Shown in pieces: positions 27,254-35,754 of a DNA stretch of 64,000 nt. The position numbers were made by a program, and so were the translations under genes. How positions within the stretch are numbered: the first letter of the stretch is position 1; each line of letters begins with the position of its first letter. Origin of the DNA: Fervidobacterium pennivorans DSM 9078 (GTDB lineage Bacteria; Thermotogota; Thermotogae; Thermotogales; Fervidobacteriaceae); assembly GCF_000235405.2 (NCBI RefSeq), contig NC_017095.1:1265501-1329500 (forward strand), given 5' to 3'. The notes below the pieces were generated by a model. The model made no database searches. It was given only the letters and a program-made list of their open reading frames with translations, and had not been told where the DNA came from.

Positions 27254-28164
27254 CCACGCTCACCTTCAAACTGAATATTCCGTCGCACGATAAAGAAAGA
27301 TATTGTTAGCGCAAGAACAAGCAAAACAACACCCATCGCAGCAGCATATCCTATGTTGAAAAATTCAAATGCTTGCTTATTGATATAAAGTGACAGCAAC
27401 ATCGTCGCGTTTCCAGGTCCTCCGCCGGTCATAACGTAAACTTCGGAAAATATCCTCAGTGCATCGACCAACCTAAGTAAAAATGCTGTCGCTATAGTTG
27501 ACCTAAGCTGAGGCAAGATAATTTTAAACACCCTGGTCCAAAACCGAGCGCCATCGATTTCTGCGGCTTCAATAATTTCCCTTGGTAGTCCAGTCAGTCC
27601 AGCATATATGAACATAAACATAAATGGCCACATACGCCAGACATCCTGAACCACCACCATTCCATAAGCAAAATCAGGTTCCGCAAGCCACGCCTTTACA
27701 CCAAAACCAAGTTTTTCCAAAATGAAGCTTATGATACCGTATTCTGGTTGTAACATCAAACGCCAAGTTAAACCGGAAATAACAGGAAGAATAAAAACAG
27801 GGAGCAAAAGTAACGACCTAACCAAAGTATAGAATTTCCCGTCTCGGTTCAGCAGTAGCGCCACGAAAAAGCCTATAATCGTTTCTATTGGTAGTGCAAT
27901 GACAACAAAACCAAACTGAAGCCAAAGCGAATGCAAAAATTCTTTATCTTTAAACAGCCGAATAAAATTCCCAAACCCTATAAACTTTCTTTCCGCGGTG
28001 TGAAACAGGTTCCAGTCAAATGTTGACATGTAAATGGAATATATCACCGGAAATACAAGAATAGCAAAAACTATTACCAAGGCAGGAATGATGAAGAACC
28101 AATGGGGGCTTGAGCCCCCACTTTTCTTGGTCTTACTACTTACCAACAAGCTCGTTGAGCTCAT
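27250..28164 (-). CDS. Sugar ABC transporter permease (MalF-type)
   Basis: 304 residues with an N-terminal cytoplasmic tail, then six membrane helices; EAA loop IIEAAEIDGARFWTRVF and KIILPQLRST. The ATG at 28164 lies within the last codons of the binding-protein gene (29-base overlap) after a GAGGAAG ribosome site. A GC-rich hairpin (28103-28120) falls in its first codons and may tune its translation or processing. Confidence 0.85.
   Translation of the reverse strand: MSSTSLLVSSKTKKSGGSSPHWFFIIPALVIVFAILVFPVIYSIYMSTFDWNLFHTAERKFIGFGNFIRLFKDKEFLHSLWLQFGFVVIALPIETIIGFFVALLLNRDGKFYTLVRSLLLLPVFILPVISGLTWRLMLQPEYGIISFILEKLGFGVKAWLAEPDFAYGMVVVQDVWRMWPFMFMFIYAGLTGLPREIIEAAEIDGARFWTRVFKIILPQLRSTIATAFLLRLVDALRIFSEVYVMTGGGPGNATMLLSLYINKQAFEFFNIGYAAAMGVVLLVLALTISFFIVRRNIQFEGERG
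28103..28120 (-). promoter_or_regulatory. GC-rich RNA hairpin just after the binding-protein stop
   Basis: TGGGGGCT and AGCCCCCA form a perfect 8-bp inverted repeat with almost no loop, beginning 15 bases downstream of the binding-protein stop and inside the permease frame. There is no good T run on the minus strand, so it looks like an mRNA-stabilising or processing hairpin rather than a terminator. Confidence 0.5.
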
Positions 28165-29407
28165 CTTTCATCTTCCTCACAGCTTCTTCTGCCGTCATCT
28201 TTCCGCTTATTGCCGCCAGCCAATAGTTCCTGATTATCTGGGAAGCTTCGGGATATTTTGTAAACCTTGGTCTGGCGACAGCATTCTTCATAGAATCAAA
28301 AATAGCCTTAAACCAAGGTCTTTCCTTGTTGTAATTCGGGTTGAGCAGTAAATCGGACCTGGCCGGAGTGAAACCTTTTGGGATGAGTTTTTGCCCTGTT
28401 TGATATGAAGCCCACCAGTAAGCAAACTCTGCCGCCGCTTCTTTGTTCTTCGAGGCGATTGGCATAGCTAATACCCAGCACCCTCTAATGGCTGCTCCTT
28501 TTACTGGACCAACTGGCGGTGCTGAGTAGATAATCTTACCTGCGACAAGTGAGTTGTTTGGATCTTCATGTTGTGGAACAAGCGCTGGCCATTGGAACAT
28601 CGTAAATACCTTCCCTTGATTAAATGCGGCAATCCTTTCTGAGTGCCCCATGTCAAGTGCACCCGGAGGTGAGAACTTTAAAAGTTCTTTGTAGAAATTA
28701 ATCGCTTCGACTGCTTTCTTTTCATCGAGAGAAACAACAACTTTGCCTCCTTGTACAGTCAAAGGACTTGTACCAAATGATTCAAACATGAATATCGCTT
28801 CTGCTGTTGAACCTTCTGTCTGTTTTGTGAACGGTGCGAATCCATAAATACCTTTGGAATAGAAGAACTCTGCCATGTCTTTTAGTTCCTTGAACGTTTT
28901 TGGTACACCAAGGTCGTATCCATACTTTGATTTGAACTCAGTTCTGTACTTTGGATCATTGATTAAATCTTTCCTTGTCATCCAGATATAAACGTTTGCG
29001 TTAATAGGCATACCTACGAAGACCCCTGCCCACTGTGCTGCTTCGAAAGCGTTCGGTGCAAAGACATTGAGATTCGGCTTTTTGTAAACTTTACCCAGTG
29101 CCCACTGCTCAAATGGTAACATGAGGTGTGCGAGGGCTGGTATGAACGGTTCATCCACAGTTACCAAATCATAGTCTGTTTTGTCCAAACCAACGCTTAC
29201 TCCAATCTTTTGCAGTAAGTTACCCGACGGAACCAACTCGAGGACAACTTTTATACCTGTTGCTTTTTCAAAATCAGATATACCTGTCTTGAGAGCCTGA
29301 GTCAGCGCGTCGTCCCACGCAAGAACTTTGATCGTTGTGTTGTAAGGTGCCGCAAGAACAACCGCCAAAAGACCTACTAGAAACAGTGCTAAAAATACCC
29401 TTTTCAT
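28136..29407 (-). CDS. Sugar ABC transporter, substrate-binding protein (first gene of the sugar operon)
   Basis: 423 residues, family 1 solute-binding protein. Signal peptide residues 1-19 (VFLALFLVGLLAVVLA then APYN). The mature part opens with TIKVLAWDD and contains the two-lobe pattern of CUT1 carbohydrate receptors (GVFVGMPINANVYIWM; WWASYQTGQKLIP). A GGGGGTGAT ribosome site precedes ATG 29407. It is preceded by a 320-base control region with two operator-like sites. By context the ligand may be sulfoquinovose or its glycerol glycoside, as for SmoF of Agrobacterium, but no binding-site residue shows this. Confidence 0.8.
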   Translation of the reverse strand: MKRVFLALFLVGLLAVVLAAPYNTTIKVLAWDDALTQALKTGISDFEKATGIKVVLELVPSGNLLQKIGVSVGLDKTDYDLVTVDEPFIPALAHLMLPFEQWALGKVYKKPNLNVFAPNAFEAAQWAGVFVGMPINANVYIWMTRKDLINDPKYRTEFKSKYGYDLGVPKTFKELKDMAEFFYSKGIYGFAPFTKQTEGSTAEAIFMFESFGTSPLTVQGGKVVVSLDEKKAVEAINFYKELLKFSPPGALDMGHSERIAAFNQGKVFTMFQWPALVPQHEDPNNSLVAGKIIYSAPPVGPVKGAAIRGCWVLAMPIASKNKEAAAEFAYWWASYQTGQKLIPKGFTPARSDLLLNPNYNKERPWFKAIFDSMKNAVARPRFTKYPEASQIIRNYWLAAISGKMTAEEAVRKMKDELNELVGK

Positions 29408-29485
29408 CTACATCACCCCCTTGGAAGGTTCATAGCTTAAAACTTGTAACCGAAACTTCTTTATCTTTAGGATAATATAATCTAA

Positions 29486-29504
29486 TGTGGTAACGTTATC
29501 ATAT
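29486..29504. promoter_or_regulatory. LacI-type operator, promoter-proximal copy
   Basis: TGTGGTAACGTTATCATAT; the core TGGTAACGTTATCA is a near-perfect palindrome with central CG (one pair mismatched). It lies about 80 bases before the binding-protein ATG, where it would overlap or adjoin the promoter. The same 19 bases recur at 29638-29656. Confidence 0.75.
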
Positions 29505-29637
29505 ATTAATTTAACCACAAAGTTGCTATCAAACAAAAGCCAGATAGGCCTAGAAAATGTAGAAAAATCCCGTCTCTGATGCAAGAATGATAGCCAAATG
29601 TCTGTTTTTTTTCAAGTTACTTTAAATTTTGCCTCTC

Positions 29638-29656
29638 TGTGGTAACGTTATCATAT
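29638..29656. promoter_or_regulatory. LacI-type operator, upstream copy
   Basis: Identical over 19 bases to the site at 29486-29504, same orientation, 152 bases apart start to start. Two copies suit looping by a LacI-family tetramer or dimer pair. Between them, 29505-29637 holds no gene; the leading -35-like TTGATA (29528-29533, minus strand) is weak. Confidence 0.7.
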
Positions 29657-29660
29657 TTAT

Positions 29661-29696
29661 AAAAAATAAAGGTGGCCCGAAAAACTTAGCCACCTT
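29661..29696 (-). terminator. Intrinsic terminator after the GNAT gene
   Basis: On the minus strand AAGGTGGC and GCCACCTT form an 8-bp stem with a 12-base loop, followed by TTATTTTTTAT. It ends the VIT-TSUP-GNAT unit before the sugar operon control region. Confidence 0.75.
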
Positions 29697-29728
29697 ACAA
29701 AATTCGGAAGTTCAAAAGATTGTTGATA

Positions 29729-30211
29729 TTAAATTTCCCTAATCATATTTCTATAGATCCCCGGATAAGAACCTTCAATCTCTATTGCATTCACGGTTTT
29801 TCTATAATACTCAATCGGACCGGGGTCTCCTATAATGGCATAAGCGTATCCGACGTTGAACATATCGTGCAAACAAGCCAACAAAAGAGCCTTTCCTATC
29901 CCTTTTCCCCTGTATTCTTCATCAACACCTGTCGGTCCGAAAAATCCACGTACTGTAGCATCATAGCAAGCAAATCCAACAATTTTGTTCGTCTTCTCAT
30001 CTATAGCTATGAACGATGAAATTGGTTTGTTTGAAAAAGTCATATCAGTTTCGCTTGCCCAATGATTGCCAAATTTCGACCTGACCCATTCAACAACAAA
30101 GTATTTTTCTGGACCAATTGGACGTTTGATAATAATCCCATTTTTCCTAGCTTCTTCTAACGCGCTATTAAGCTCGGGTAACTCATACAACTTTACTAAC
30201 ATGTCACCCAT
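29729..30211 (-). CDS. GNAT-family N-acetyltransferase
   Basis: 160 residues. The acetyl-CoA loop is visible as VDEEYRGKGIGKALL (motif A, about residues 95-110) after the strand GFFGPTGV. The acceptor is unknown. GGGGGTGA precedes ATG 30211. Third gene of a likely operon with the exporter and VIT-like genes, 22 bases apart. Confidence 0.75.
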   Translation of the reverse strand: MGDMLVKLYELPELNSALEEARKNGIIIKRPIGPEKYFVVEWVRSKFGNHWASETDMTFSNKPISSFIAIDEKTNKIVGFACYDATVRGFFGPTGVDEEYRGKGIGKALLLACLHDMFNVGYAYAIIGDPGPIEYYRKTVNAIEIEGSYPGIYRNMIREI

Positions 30212-30233
30212 ACGTTCACCCCCAGATAAGAGG

Positions 30234-31001
30234 TCAGATTAAGTCCATGAGTATTTTGGCAAAAAGTATTGCAAGAACCCCAAGCATCACAGGTTTGATA
30301 ATCTTTGCACCTTTTTTCAATGCAAGTCCCGAACCGAGCCAGTTGCCCGCAATCCCGAAGACGGCTGCAGGCAGTCCTATGGAATACAAAACCTTTTTAC
30401 CAACGATGAAAGTAAGAAGTGCACCTATGTTTGAAGCCAAATTGACTATCTTAGCTGTTCCAGATGCACTCACATGATCTAAGGACAAAAAACTCACATA
30501 GAGTATTATCAAAAATGTACCAGTTCCTGGTCCAAAGAAGCCATCGTATGTGCCTATAGTTAAACCTATCAAACCAGAAACTACAACAGCACGTGTCTTT
30601 GAGATGTTTTCCACTTCCAATGTTCTTTCTTTCCTCGGATTTGCCAAAAGGACAATTAAAGCTGCCAGAGGTATTAAGAAGGCTAAAACCAATTTTAAGA
30701 TGTTATCGCTCAATACAAGTGCCAACCTAGCACCTATATGTGATCCAATAAGCGACCCAACGACTGAAGGAACAGCAATAAGGTAAACTATCGCCCTTCC
30801 TTTCGCATACCTGAGCGTGCTGAAAATTGTTCCTATCGTTGATGAAAGTTTGTTTGTAGCCAGTGCGTTATGACTTGGCAAACCTACGAACAAATAAGCA
30901 GGAAGTGAGATAAGACCTCCACCCCCAGCTATTGAGTCAACGAATCCTGCTAAGAAAATTAATGGATAAAGTATAATTAAGTCTTGAAAAGTTATGTCCA
31001 T
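30234..31001 (-). CDS. TauE/SafE (TSUP) family exporter
   Basis: 255 residues, about eight membrane helices. AGFVDSIAGGGGLISLPAY and GTYDGFFGPGTGTFLI are the two repeated TSUP signatures. Characterised members export sulfite, sulfoacetate or other organosulfonates. It lies just upstream of the candidate sulfoglycolysis operon, though in its own transcription unit. The in-frame GTG at 31010 is possible; ATG 31001 has the better-spaced GTGAG. The family also includes members with unrelated substrates. Confidence 0.8.
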   Translation of the reverse strand: MDITFQDLIILYPLIFLAGFVDSIAGGGGLISLPAYLFVGLPSHNALATNKLSSTIGTIFSTLRYAKGRAIVYLIAVPSVVGSLIGSHIGARLALVLSDNILKLVLAFLIPLAALIVLLANPRKERTLEVENISKTRAVVVSGLIGLTIGTYDGFFGPGTGTFLIILYVSFLSLDHVSASGTAKIVNLASNIGALLTFIVGKKVLYSIGLPAAVFGIAGNWLGSGLALKKGAKIIKPVMLGVLAILFAKILMDLI

Positions 31002-31034
31002 TTTAATCACTCACTTTTCTGCTAGATGAATACA

Positions 31035-31871
31035 CTATAGTGCCGGAATTTTCACTATCTTTTCCAATAACCACCCTATTAGATACGCAACTACTGCCGA
31101 AAGCCCACCAACAAACAACATCTCAAAGCCGCCTTTGTACCACTTTACGCCAGTAACAACCTGACGCAGTGCACCCACGAAAAATAACGTCGCCGCAGTT
31201 ATTAAACATGATGCCAAAAACTGATTTTGTGCTAACAATTGAGATTGAGAAGCGAAGATGTACGCTATCAACGGCATGAAACCTGCGATGACAAACGATA
31301 AAAATGTTATAATCGCACTTTTAAGAGGATTTGTATCATCTTCGAAGATCCCAAGTTCCTCGTGTAACATCGTATCTACCCATATTTCTTTATTACTTGT
31401 AATTGCCTCAACAAGATGTTCTAATTTTTCGCCAGTTAGTCCTTTTCTCTTGTAAATCTCTCTAACTTCTAATTTTTCAGCTTCGGGCAAATGTTCAATC
31501 TCCCACAGCTCCCGTTCTTTTTCGGATTTTATGTAGTCTTTCTCCGATTTCTCCGATAGGTAGTCCCCAATCGCCATAGAAATACCGTCGGCAAATAGAT
31601 TTGCTAAACCGACAATGATAGCAATCTTAGGACTCAAGTTTGCTCCAGCTATTCCAGATATTGCGGCAAATGTTGTTACTATACCATCACTTGCACCGTA
31701 AACAGCTTGACCTATGTATTTTCCCTGCTCAGTCTTGTGCCAAGGTTCTTTTCCTATTTCATCAGGTGAATGTAGCTTTTTGTGAGTTTCTAAATCCCCC
31801 TTCTTAAAAGCTTCACTGGCAAGCCTTGGTCTTGACTTCGGTGTGAGCTTTGAGAACAGCCATCTGAACAC
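31035..31871 (-). CDS. VIT1/CCC1-like transporter with N-terminal rubrerythrin-type linker
   Basis: 278 residues from GTG 31871. Five membrane helices: YGASDGIVTTFAAISGIAGA and GLANLFADGISMAIGDYLSEKSE are VIT family helices 1 and 2, followed by a charged cytoplasmic segment (about 130-190) that binds metal in plant VIT1, then three helices. Probable iron or manganese exporter. The frame is open to an ATG at 31910, but a TATAAT covers that codon (31909-31914), while GGGGGG nine bases upstream supports GTG 31871. Confidence 0.7.
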   Translation of the reverse strand: MFRWLFSKLTPKSRPRLASEAFKKGDLETHKKLHSPDEIGKEPWHKTEQGKYIGQAVYGASDGIVTTFAAISGIAGANLSPKIAIIVGLANLFADGISMAIGDYLSEKSEKDYIKSEKERELWEIEHLPEAEKLEVREIYKRKGLTGEKLEHLVEAITSNKEIWVDTMLHEELGIFEDDTNPLKSAIITFLSFVIAGFMPLIAYIFASQSQLLAQNQFLASCLITAATLFFVGALRQVVTGVKWYKGGFEMLFVGGLSAVVAYLIGWLLEKIVKIPAL

Positions 31872-31908
31872 TTCTCTATGCCCCCCTTCTGGAAGTTTAC
31901 ATAATTTC

Positions 31909-31914
31909 ATTATA
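31909..31914 (-). promoter_or_regulatory. -10 element of the VIT-TSUP-GNAT operon
   Basis: TATAAT on the minus strand (ATGGTATAAT context with TGn extension), 38 bases before GTG 31871. No convincing -35. The stretch 31920-32020 holds nothing else recognisable. Confidence 0.55.
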
Positions 31915-32022
31915 CCATATATGCATACTCTGGTATCTAAAAAACAGTGTATTAACTTACCTCGTAGTTACTAGATACAAAATGTTAACCTTTTCTTTTC
32001 ATTGAAACCTATTCAAAACCAC

Positions 32023-32050
32023 TTGACAAAAATTTTTTCTTTGGTATTAT
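32023..32050 (+). promoter_or_regulatory. Promoter of tRNA-Glu/Val/Phe cluster
   Basis: TTGACA (32023-32028), 16-base spacer, TATTAT (32045-32050), about 64 bases before tRNA-Glu. Confidence 0.75.
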
Positions 32051-32113
32051 TGGTAACGGTCACTGATTGAAGAGCCGAAATTGTGCGGAAAAACACGAAA
32101 AAATAAAGGGAAC

Positions 32114-32189
32114 GCCCCCATCGTCTAGCGGTCTAGGACACTGGCCTTTCAAGCCAGCGGCACGGGTTCGAATCCCGTTGGGGGCGCCA
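32114..32189 (+). tRNA. tRNA-Glu (TTC)
   Basis: 76 bases with encoded CCA. Acceptor GCCCCCA pairs with TGGGGGC; the anticodon loop CTTTCAA gives TTC; the T-arm GGTTCGAATCC is standard. Confidence 0.97.
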
Positions 32190-32205
32190 GTTTTTAAAAC
32201 AGGTT

Positions 32206-32280
32206 GGGTGCGTAGCTCAGAGGGAGAGCGTCTGCCTTACGAGCAGAAGGTCGTAGGTTCAAGTCCTGCCGCACCCACCA
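32206..32280 (+). tRNA. tRNA-Val (TAC)
   Basis: 75 bases with encoded CCA. Acceptor GGGTGCG pairs with CGCACCC; anticodon loop CTTACGA gives TAC. Confidence 0.97.
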
Positions 32281-32324
32281 AGCGGAAAAAATAAATTGAA
32301 ACGATTATATAAAAACTTAATGGT

Positions 32325-32400
32325 GGCCAGGTAGCTCAGTTGGTAGAGCAGTGGACTGAAAATCCACGTGTCGACGGTTCGATTCCGTCCCTGGCCACCA
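32325..32400 (+). tRNA. tRNA-Phe (GAA)
   Basis: 76 bases with encoded CCA. Acceptor GGCCAGG pairs with CCTGGCC; anticodon loop CTGAAAA gives GAA. Followed by a T run (GTTTTTTTAT) that may end the transcript. Confidence 0.97.
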
Positions 32401-32438
32401 GTTTTTTTATATACACATGAAAATGCGAAAATCATGTG

Positions 32439-32466
32439 TTGAATAACTGGAAAGTTTTGGTATAAT
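32439..32466 (+). promoter_or_regulatory. Promoter of rpmH-rnpA
   Basis: TTGAAT (32439-32444), 16-base spacer ending in TGG, TATAAT (32461-32466): an extended -10 promoter, 41 bases before rpmH. The rpmB promoter in this window has the same two hexamers and spacing. Confidence 0.75.
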
Positions 32467-32506
32467 CGAAATTAGACCTACAAATGTATGAAAAGGAGGA
32501 AGTAGT

Positions 32507-32641
32507 ATGAAGAGAACGTACCAACCGTCTCGCATTAAAAGGAAAAGAACGCACGGATTTCTTGCCAGAAAGTCCACACCTGGCGGAAGAAGAGTTCTAA
32601 GGAACAGAAGAAGAACGGGTAGATGGAGACTCACAGTCTGA
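32507..32641 (+). CDS. rpmH: Ribosomal protein L34
   Basis: 44 residues, highly basic: [18 protein letters not shown], then the invariant [16 protein letters not shown] region. A component of the large ribosomal subunit. AAGGAGG lies nine bases upstream. The last 19 bases overlap the start of rnpA in another frame, coupling their translation. Confidence 0.97.
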   Translation: MKRTYQPSRIKRKRTHGFLARKSTPGGRRVLRNRRRTGRWRLTV

Positions 32642-33018
32642 AAAGGTATACGTTCAGAAAAAGAGAGCGCCTGAGACTCAGGAGGGACATATCCCTCGTT
32701 TTTAGATACGGTAAAGCTATTCAAAGCGAAGAGTTTGTAGTGCTTTACAGGAAGAATGGACTTGATTACAGTAGGTTAGCTATTATCGTAAAGCGAAAAT
32801 TTGGAAAGGCGAACCGGAGAAACAAATTGAGAAGATGGATTCGTGAGTGCTTTAGATTGAACAAAGATTCTATTCCGAAGGGATTCGACATCATCGTTAT
32901 AGCAAGGAAAGCGCTATCCGAAAAGTTTGAAAAAAGTAACTACGAAGTTGTCTGCAAAGCACTTTTGGGAAATTTTGAGAGGTTAATTGATGCGGAAAGC
33001 AATACTGGGAATCATTAG
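32623..33018 (+). CDS. rnpA: Ribonuclease P protein component
   Basis: 131 residues. The RNR signature is [15 protein letters not shown] (about residues 61-75), preceded by the [21 protein letters not shown] start common to RnpA. Binds the RNase P RNA and helps mature tRNA 5' ends. Starts within the rpmH gene, an overlap known from other thermophiles; downstream overlap with yidD is 29 bases. Confidence 0.95.
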   Translation: METHSLKRYTFRKRERLRLRRDISLVFRYGKAIQSEEFVVLYRKNGLDYSRLAIIVKRKFGKANRRNKLRRWIRECFRLNKDSIPKGFDIIVIARKALSEKFEKSNYEVVCKALLGNFERLIDAESNTGNH

Positions 33019-33286
33019 ATTTTATCAAAAGTACATTTCTCCTTTAAAACCTCCAACATGCAGGTTCGAACCAACCTGTTCCACATATACATATCAAGCT
33101 GTGGAAAGGTTTGGTGTTTTTAAGGGGTTCCTCCTGGGTTTCTGGCGCATTCTCCGATGTAATCCTTTGTCAAAAGGTGGATTTGACCCTGTTCCGGAAG
33201 AATTCACACTGTTCCATCTTCCTAAACATGACAAACCCGTGGAACATCAAAAAATAAATAACATTCGAAGGAGGCGGTCGAGTTGA
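32990..33286 (+). CDS. yidD: Membrane protein insertion efficiency factor YidD
   Basis: 98 residues. [32 protein letters not shown] is typical, with the three conserved Cys (two in CRFEPTC); [17 protein letters not shown] closes the domain. Associates with YidC in membrane protein insertion. ATG 32990 is preferred over the adjacent TTG; GAGAGG lies upstream. Its TGA stop overlaps the TTG start of yidC. Confidence 0.93.
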   Translation: MRKAILGIIRFYQKYISPLKPPTCRFEPTCSTYTYQAVERFGVFKGFLLGFWRILRCNPLSKGGFDPVPEEFTLFHLPKHDKPVEHQKINNIRRRRSS

Positions 33287-34629
33287 AAAAAATAACCGTC
33301 ATTTTTTTGTTGTTAATAACAATGGTAGCGGGATTGACACTTTTTGCTGGATTCTTCGTGGAAGAACGTGTTGATTCTATAGTTATCACATCAAGATATC
33401 TACAAGTTGAATTGGGGAAAGATGGCAATTTGCAGAAGGTTACTCACATGTTGGGGAGAGCGTATTTATTTTTTATAAACGACAACGATGGTTTTAATTT
33501 GTTTGATTTACAAGGTAAGGAACTTTCAGTTGCAACACCAACATACAACATTCAATACGGTGAGAAATCGAAAGATTTGAAGGACTCATACGAAAGTGTC
33601 AAAGTTATTTTCAGTTATGAAAACGGGATTGAAAAGATTTACTCCTTTGACCAGAGGTTTTACACTTACACTTTTGATGTGGAAATTCGCTCCAACGAGG
33701 AAATCAAAGTCGCGCTACCATTAATCTGGGATAAATCAACAGTTCGCTCAGCAGTGAATTTCTTTGTCTCATTTAGACCTGATAAAGACTACTCATCCAT
33801 TGTCAAATTCTCGGGTAAGTTAGACCAAACACAAGTCATTGGGAAGGACTTGAAATTCACAGTTTACATGGGGCCATACAAGAAGGTTGTCGTAAAGCAT
33901 GTTTTTGGAGAAGATTATGAAAGAATTGCAACACTCATAAAAACCATCCCTGGCGTAGGAACCTGGTACAGTTTTATATCTGATGGTCTCAACGAATTCT
34001 TTAGTTGGATAAATTCATTTACAAAAAACTTCGGTTTAACAATTATTATCTTCACAATTATAGTTAGGCTTATTCTCTACCCGTTCTATCATGCACAAAC
34101 TAAACAGATGATTCAAATGAGAAAACTACAACCGGCTGTAGATGCTATCAAAAAGAAATACAAAGACCCACAAAAACAACAAGAAGAATTAATGAAACTC
34201 TACAAAGAAAACAAAATAAATCCATCGAGTGGTTGTTTGATGTTACTTATTCAGTTACCAATCTTCATGCTTCTTTACGGAGTTATTCAAAGTTATCAGG
34301 AACTTTTCTCAGTATCTAAAGGTTTCTTGATTTGGAAGGACCTTTCCGTAGGTGGCTGGTCAAACAACTGGCTCTTCTTAGTAGTAACAATATTGACAAG
34401 TTATTACCTCGCACTTATCACTAGTCAGGATAGCCGAACTGCTTGGCAGCAGATACTCATGGGTTCCATATTCCCGTTCTTCTTTATAAGCTTACCAAGC
34501 GGTATATTCCTTTACTGGACTATGAACTCGATAATTCAACTCGTCATCACATACTACATATACAAACGTTACAAGATAAAAGGCATCTCCCAGCACGAAC
34601 TTTGGGGAATTCAAAAAAAGAGGGTATAA
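33283..34629 (+). CDS. yidC: Membrane protein insertase YidC
   Basis: 448 residues, intermediate between the short Gram-positive and long proteobacterial forms. Helix 1 is at residues 3-25; a periplasmic beta domain (about 30-210) is followed by the 60KD_IMP core with [21 protein letters not shown], carrying the conserved hydrophilic-groove Arg, and four further helices. Inserts membrane proteins alone or with Sec. Start is TTG, with GGAGGCGG in front, overlapping the yidD stop (TTGA). Confidence 0.93.
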   Translation: MKKITVIFLLLITMVAGLTLFAGFFVEERVDSIVITSRYLQVELGKDGNLQKVTHMLGRAYLFFINDNDGFNLFDLQGKELSVATPTYNIQYGEKSKDLKDSYESVKVIFSYENGIEKIYSFDQRFYTYTFDVEIRSNEEIKVALPLIWDKSTVRSAVNFFVSFRPDKDYSSIVKFSGKLDQTQVIGKDLKFTVYMGPYKKVVVKHVFGEDYERIATLIKTIPGVGTWYSFISDGLNEFFSWINSFTKNFGLTIIIFTIIVRLILYPFYHAQTKQMIQMRKLQPAVDAIKKKYKDPQKQQEELMKLYKENKINPSSGCLMLLIQLPIFMLLYGVIQSYQELFSVSKGFLIWKDLSVGGWSNNWLFLVVTILTSYYLALITSQDSRTAWQQILMGSIFPFFFISLPSGIFLYWTMNSIIQLVITYYIYKRYKIKGISQHELWGIQKKRV

Positions 34630-34676
34630 ACCAACGTAAGCAACAAACTACGCGGTAAGAAAAAGGGGTGGGTGAC

Positions 34677-35342
34677 TTGAAGACGATAAACTACGTAGGT
34701 AAAAGTGTAGATGAAATCATTGAGCAATTCAAAAGTGAACATGATGTTTTGGAAGGAGAGTATGAAGTCAATGTTATTGATAAAGGGACTCCCGGTATTT
34801 TCGGACTTTTCGCAAGAGATGCAGTGGTAGAGATTACGATAACTAACAGGTACTATGAGAGAAAGTTAAAAGAGTTTTTAGAAGAGATTTTTAAACGCTT
34901 TGGAGCTGATTATTACATTGAAATAGCAAGTCGCGGGAAAACGTTTATAGCAACATGTCACAGCGAAGAAATTGGGAAACTAATAGGAAAGCACGGAAAA
35001 GGCTTAGGAGCTTTGCAACACCTTGCTAATATATACCTAAACAGATTAACAGACACAAAAGTTACCGTAGTTATCGACGCAGGAAATTATCGTGAGAAGA
35101 GAAGAGAACAATTAGTAAAGATTGTAGAAGCAGCCGTTGAAAGAGCACGAAAATTCGGTAAAGTGAAGTTAGACCCAATGTTTGCATTCGAAAGAAAAAT
35201 CGTCCATGAGTTAGCAAAGAAACATAAAGATATACACACGTACTCTGAAGGTTTGGAACCTTACAGGTACGTTGTCATTGAGGCAAGGAGAAGGGGGCGA
35301 AACAATGAAGATAGGAAACATTTCAGAAATGCAACCACTTGA
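34677..35342 (+). CDS. jag: Jag/KhpB RNA-binding protein (Jag-N, KH, R3H domains)
   Basis: 221 residues. The Jag-N domain covers 1-50 (INYVGKSVDEIIEQF; KGTPGIFGLF), a KH domain has IGKLIGKHGKGLGALQ, and an R3H domain at the end has the MFAFERKIVHELAKKHKDIHTYSEG core. Jag/KhpB works with KhpA in RNA binding linked to cell division and wall synthesis, and usually follows yidC as here. TTG 34677 is spaced eight bases from GGGG; the GTG at 34668 sits too close to it. Overlaps the cupin gene by 38 bases. Confidence 0.9.
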   Translation: MKTINYVGKSVDEIIEQFKSEHDVLEGEYEVNVIDKGTPGIFGLFARDAVVEITITNRYYERKLKEFLEEIFKRFGADYYIEIASRGKTFIATCHSEEIGKLIGKHGKGLGALQHLANIYLNRLTDTKVTVVIDAGNYREKRREQLVKIVEAAVERARKFGKVKLDPMFAFERKIVHELAKKHKDIHTYSEGLEPYRYVVIEARRRGRNNEDRKHFRNATT

Positions 35343-35643
35343 AATCGATGGCGGAAAGATCTTAAAACGTGTTTTGATTGGTCCAAGAGATGGTGCTCCG
35401 AACTTCGTAATGAGACTCTTTACATTGAAACCTGGAGCTTCAACACCGTATCACACCCACCCATGGGAACACGAAGTATTCGTTGTTGATGGAGAAATTG
35501 AAGTTGTGAGTAAAAATGGAAGGACAAGGGTATCTAAAGGTTCTTTTGTTTTCGTTGAACCAAACGAAGAACACCAATTCCACAACTTCACAGATAAAGA
35601 GGCATCGTTCATCTGTGTCATTCCAAAAGAAGGTGGAGAATAA
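35305..35643 (+). CDS. Small cupin-domain protein
   Basis: 112 residues, single cupin barrel. Metal ligands: YHTHPWEHEVFVVDGE (His, His, Glu pattern) and the second motif EEHQFHNF with His. Function unknown; such proteins are isomerases, sensors or dioxygenase-like. ATG 35305 follows AGGGGG; it starts inside the jag gene in another frame. Confidence 0.8.
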   Translation: MKIGNISEMQPLEIDGGKILKRVLIGPRDGAPNFVMRLFTLKPGASTPYHTHPWEHEVFVVDGEIEVVSKNGRTRVSKGSFVFVEPNEEHQFHNFTDKEASFICVIPKEGGE

Positions 35644-35706
35644 TAAGTTATCACATCTTTGTCTTTATCAACACAAATTTAACGTAGTTTTATATGTATC
35701 GTTTAC

Positions 35707-35735
35707 TTGACACTCAAAAACGTGTGTGCTATAAT
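35707..35735 (+). promoter_or_regulatory. Consensus promoter of the five-tRNA cluster
   Basis: TTGACA (35707-35712), 17-base spacer ending in TGC, TATAAT (35730-35735): perfect -35 and extended -10, 19 bases before tRNA-Pro. Confidence 0.88.
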
Positions 35736-35754
35736 AACTCACGGTCCTTCGCGT

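Noticed and set aside
15952-29407. Ordinary pentose or fucose catabolic operon
   Set aside because: No sugar kinase or aldolase is encoded, and the GH31 is of the YihQ type; kept only as the alternative if the Arg-to-Gln change alters specificity.
32067-32294. Plus-strand ORF of 75 codons
   Set aside because: Runs through tRNA-Glu and tRNA-Val; the tRNA folds are clear.
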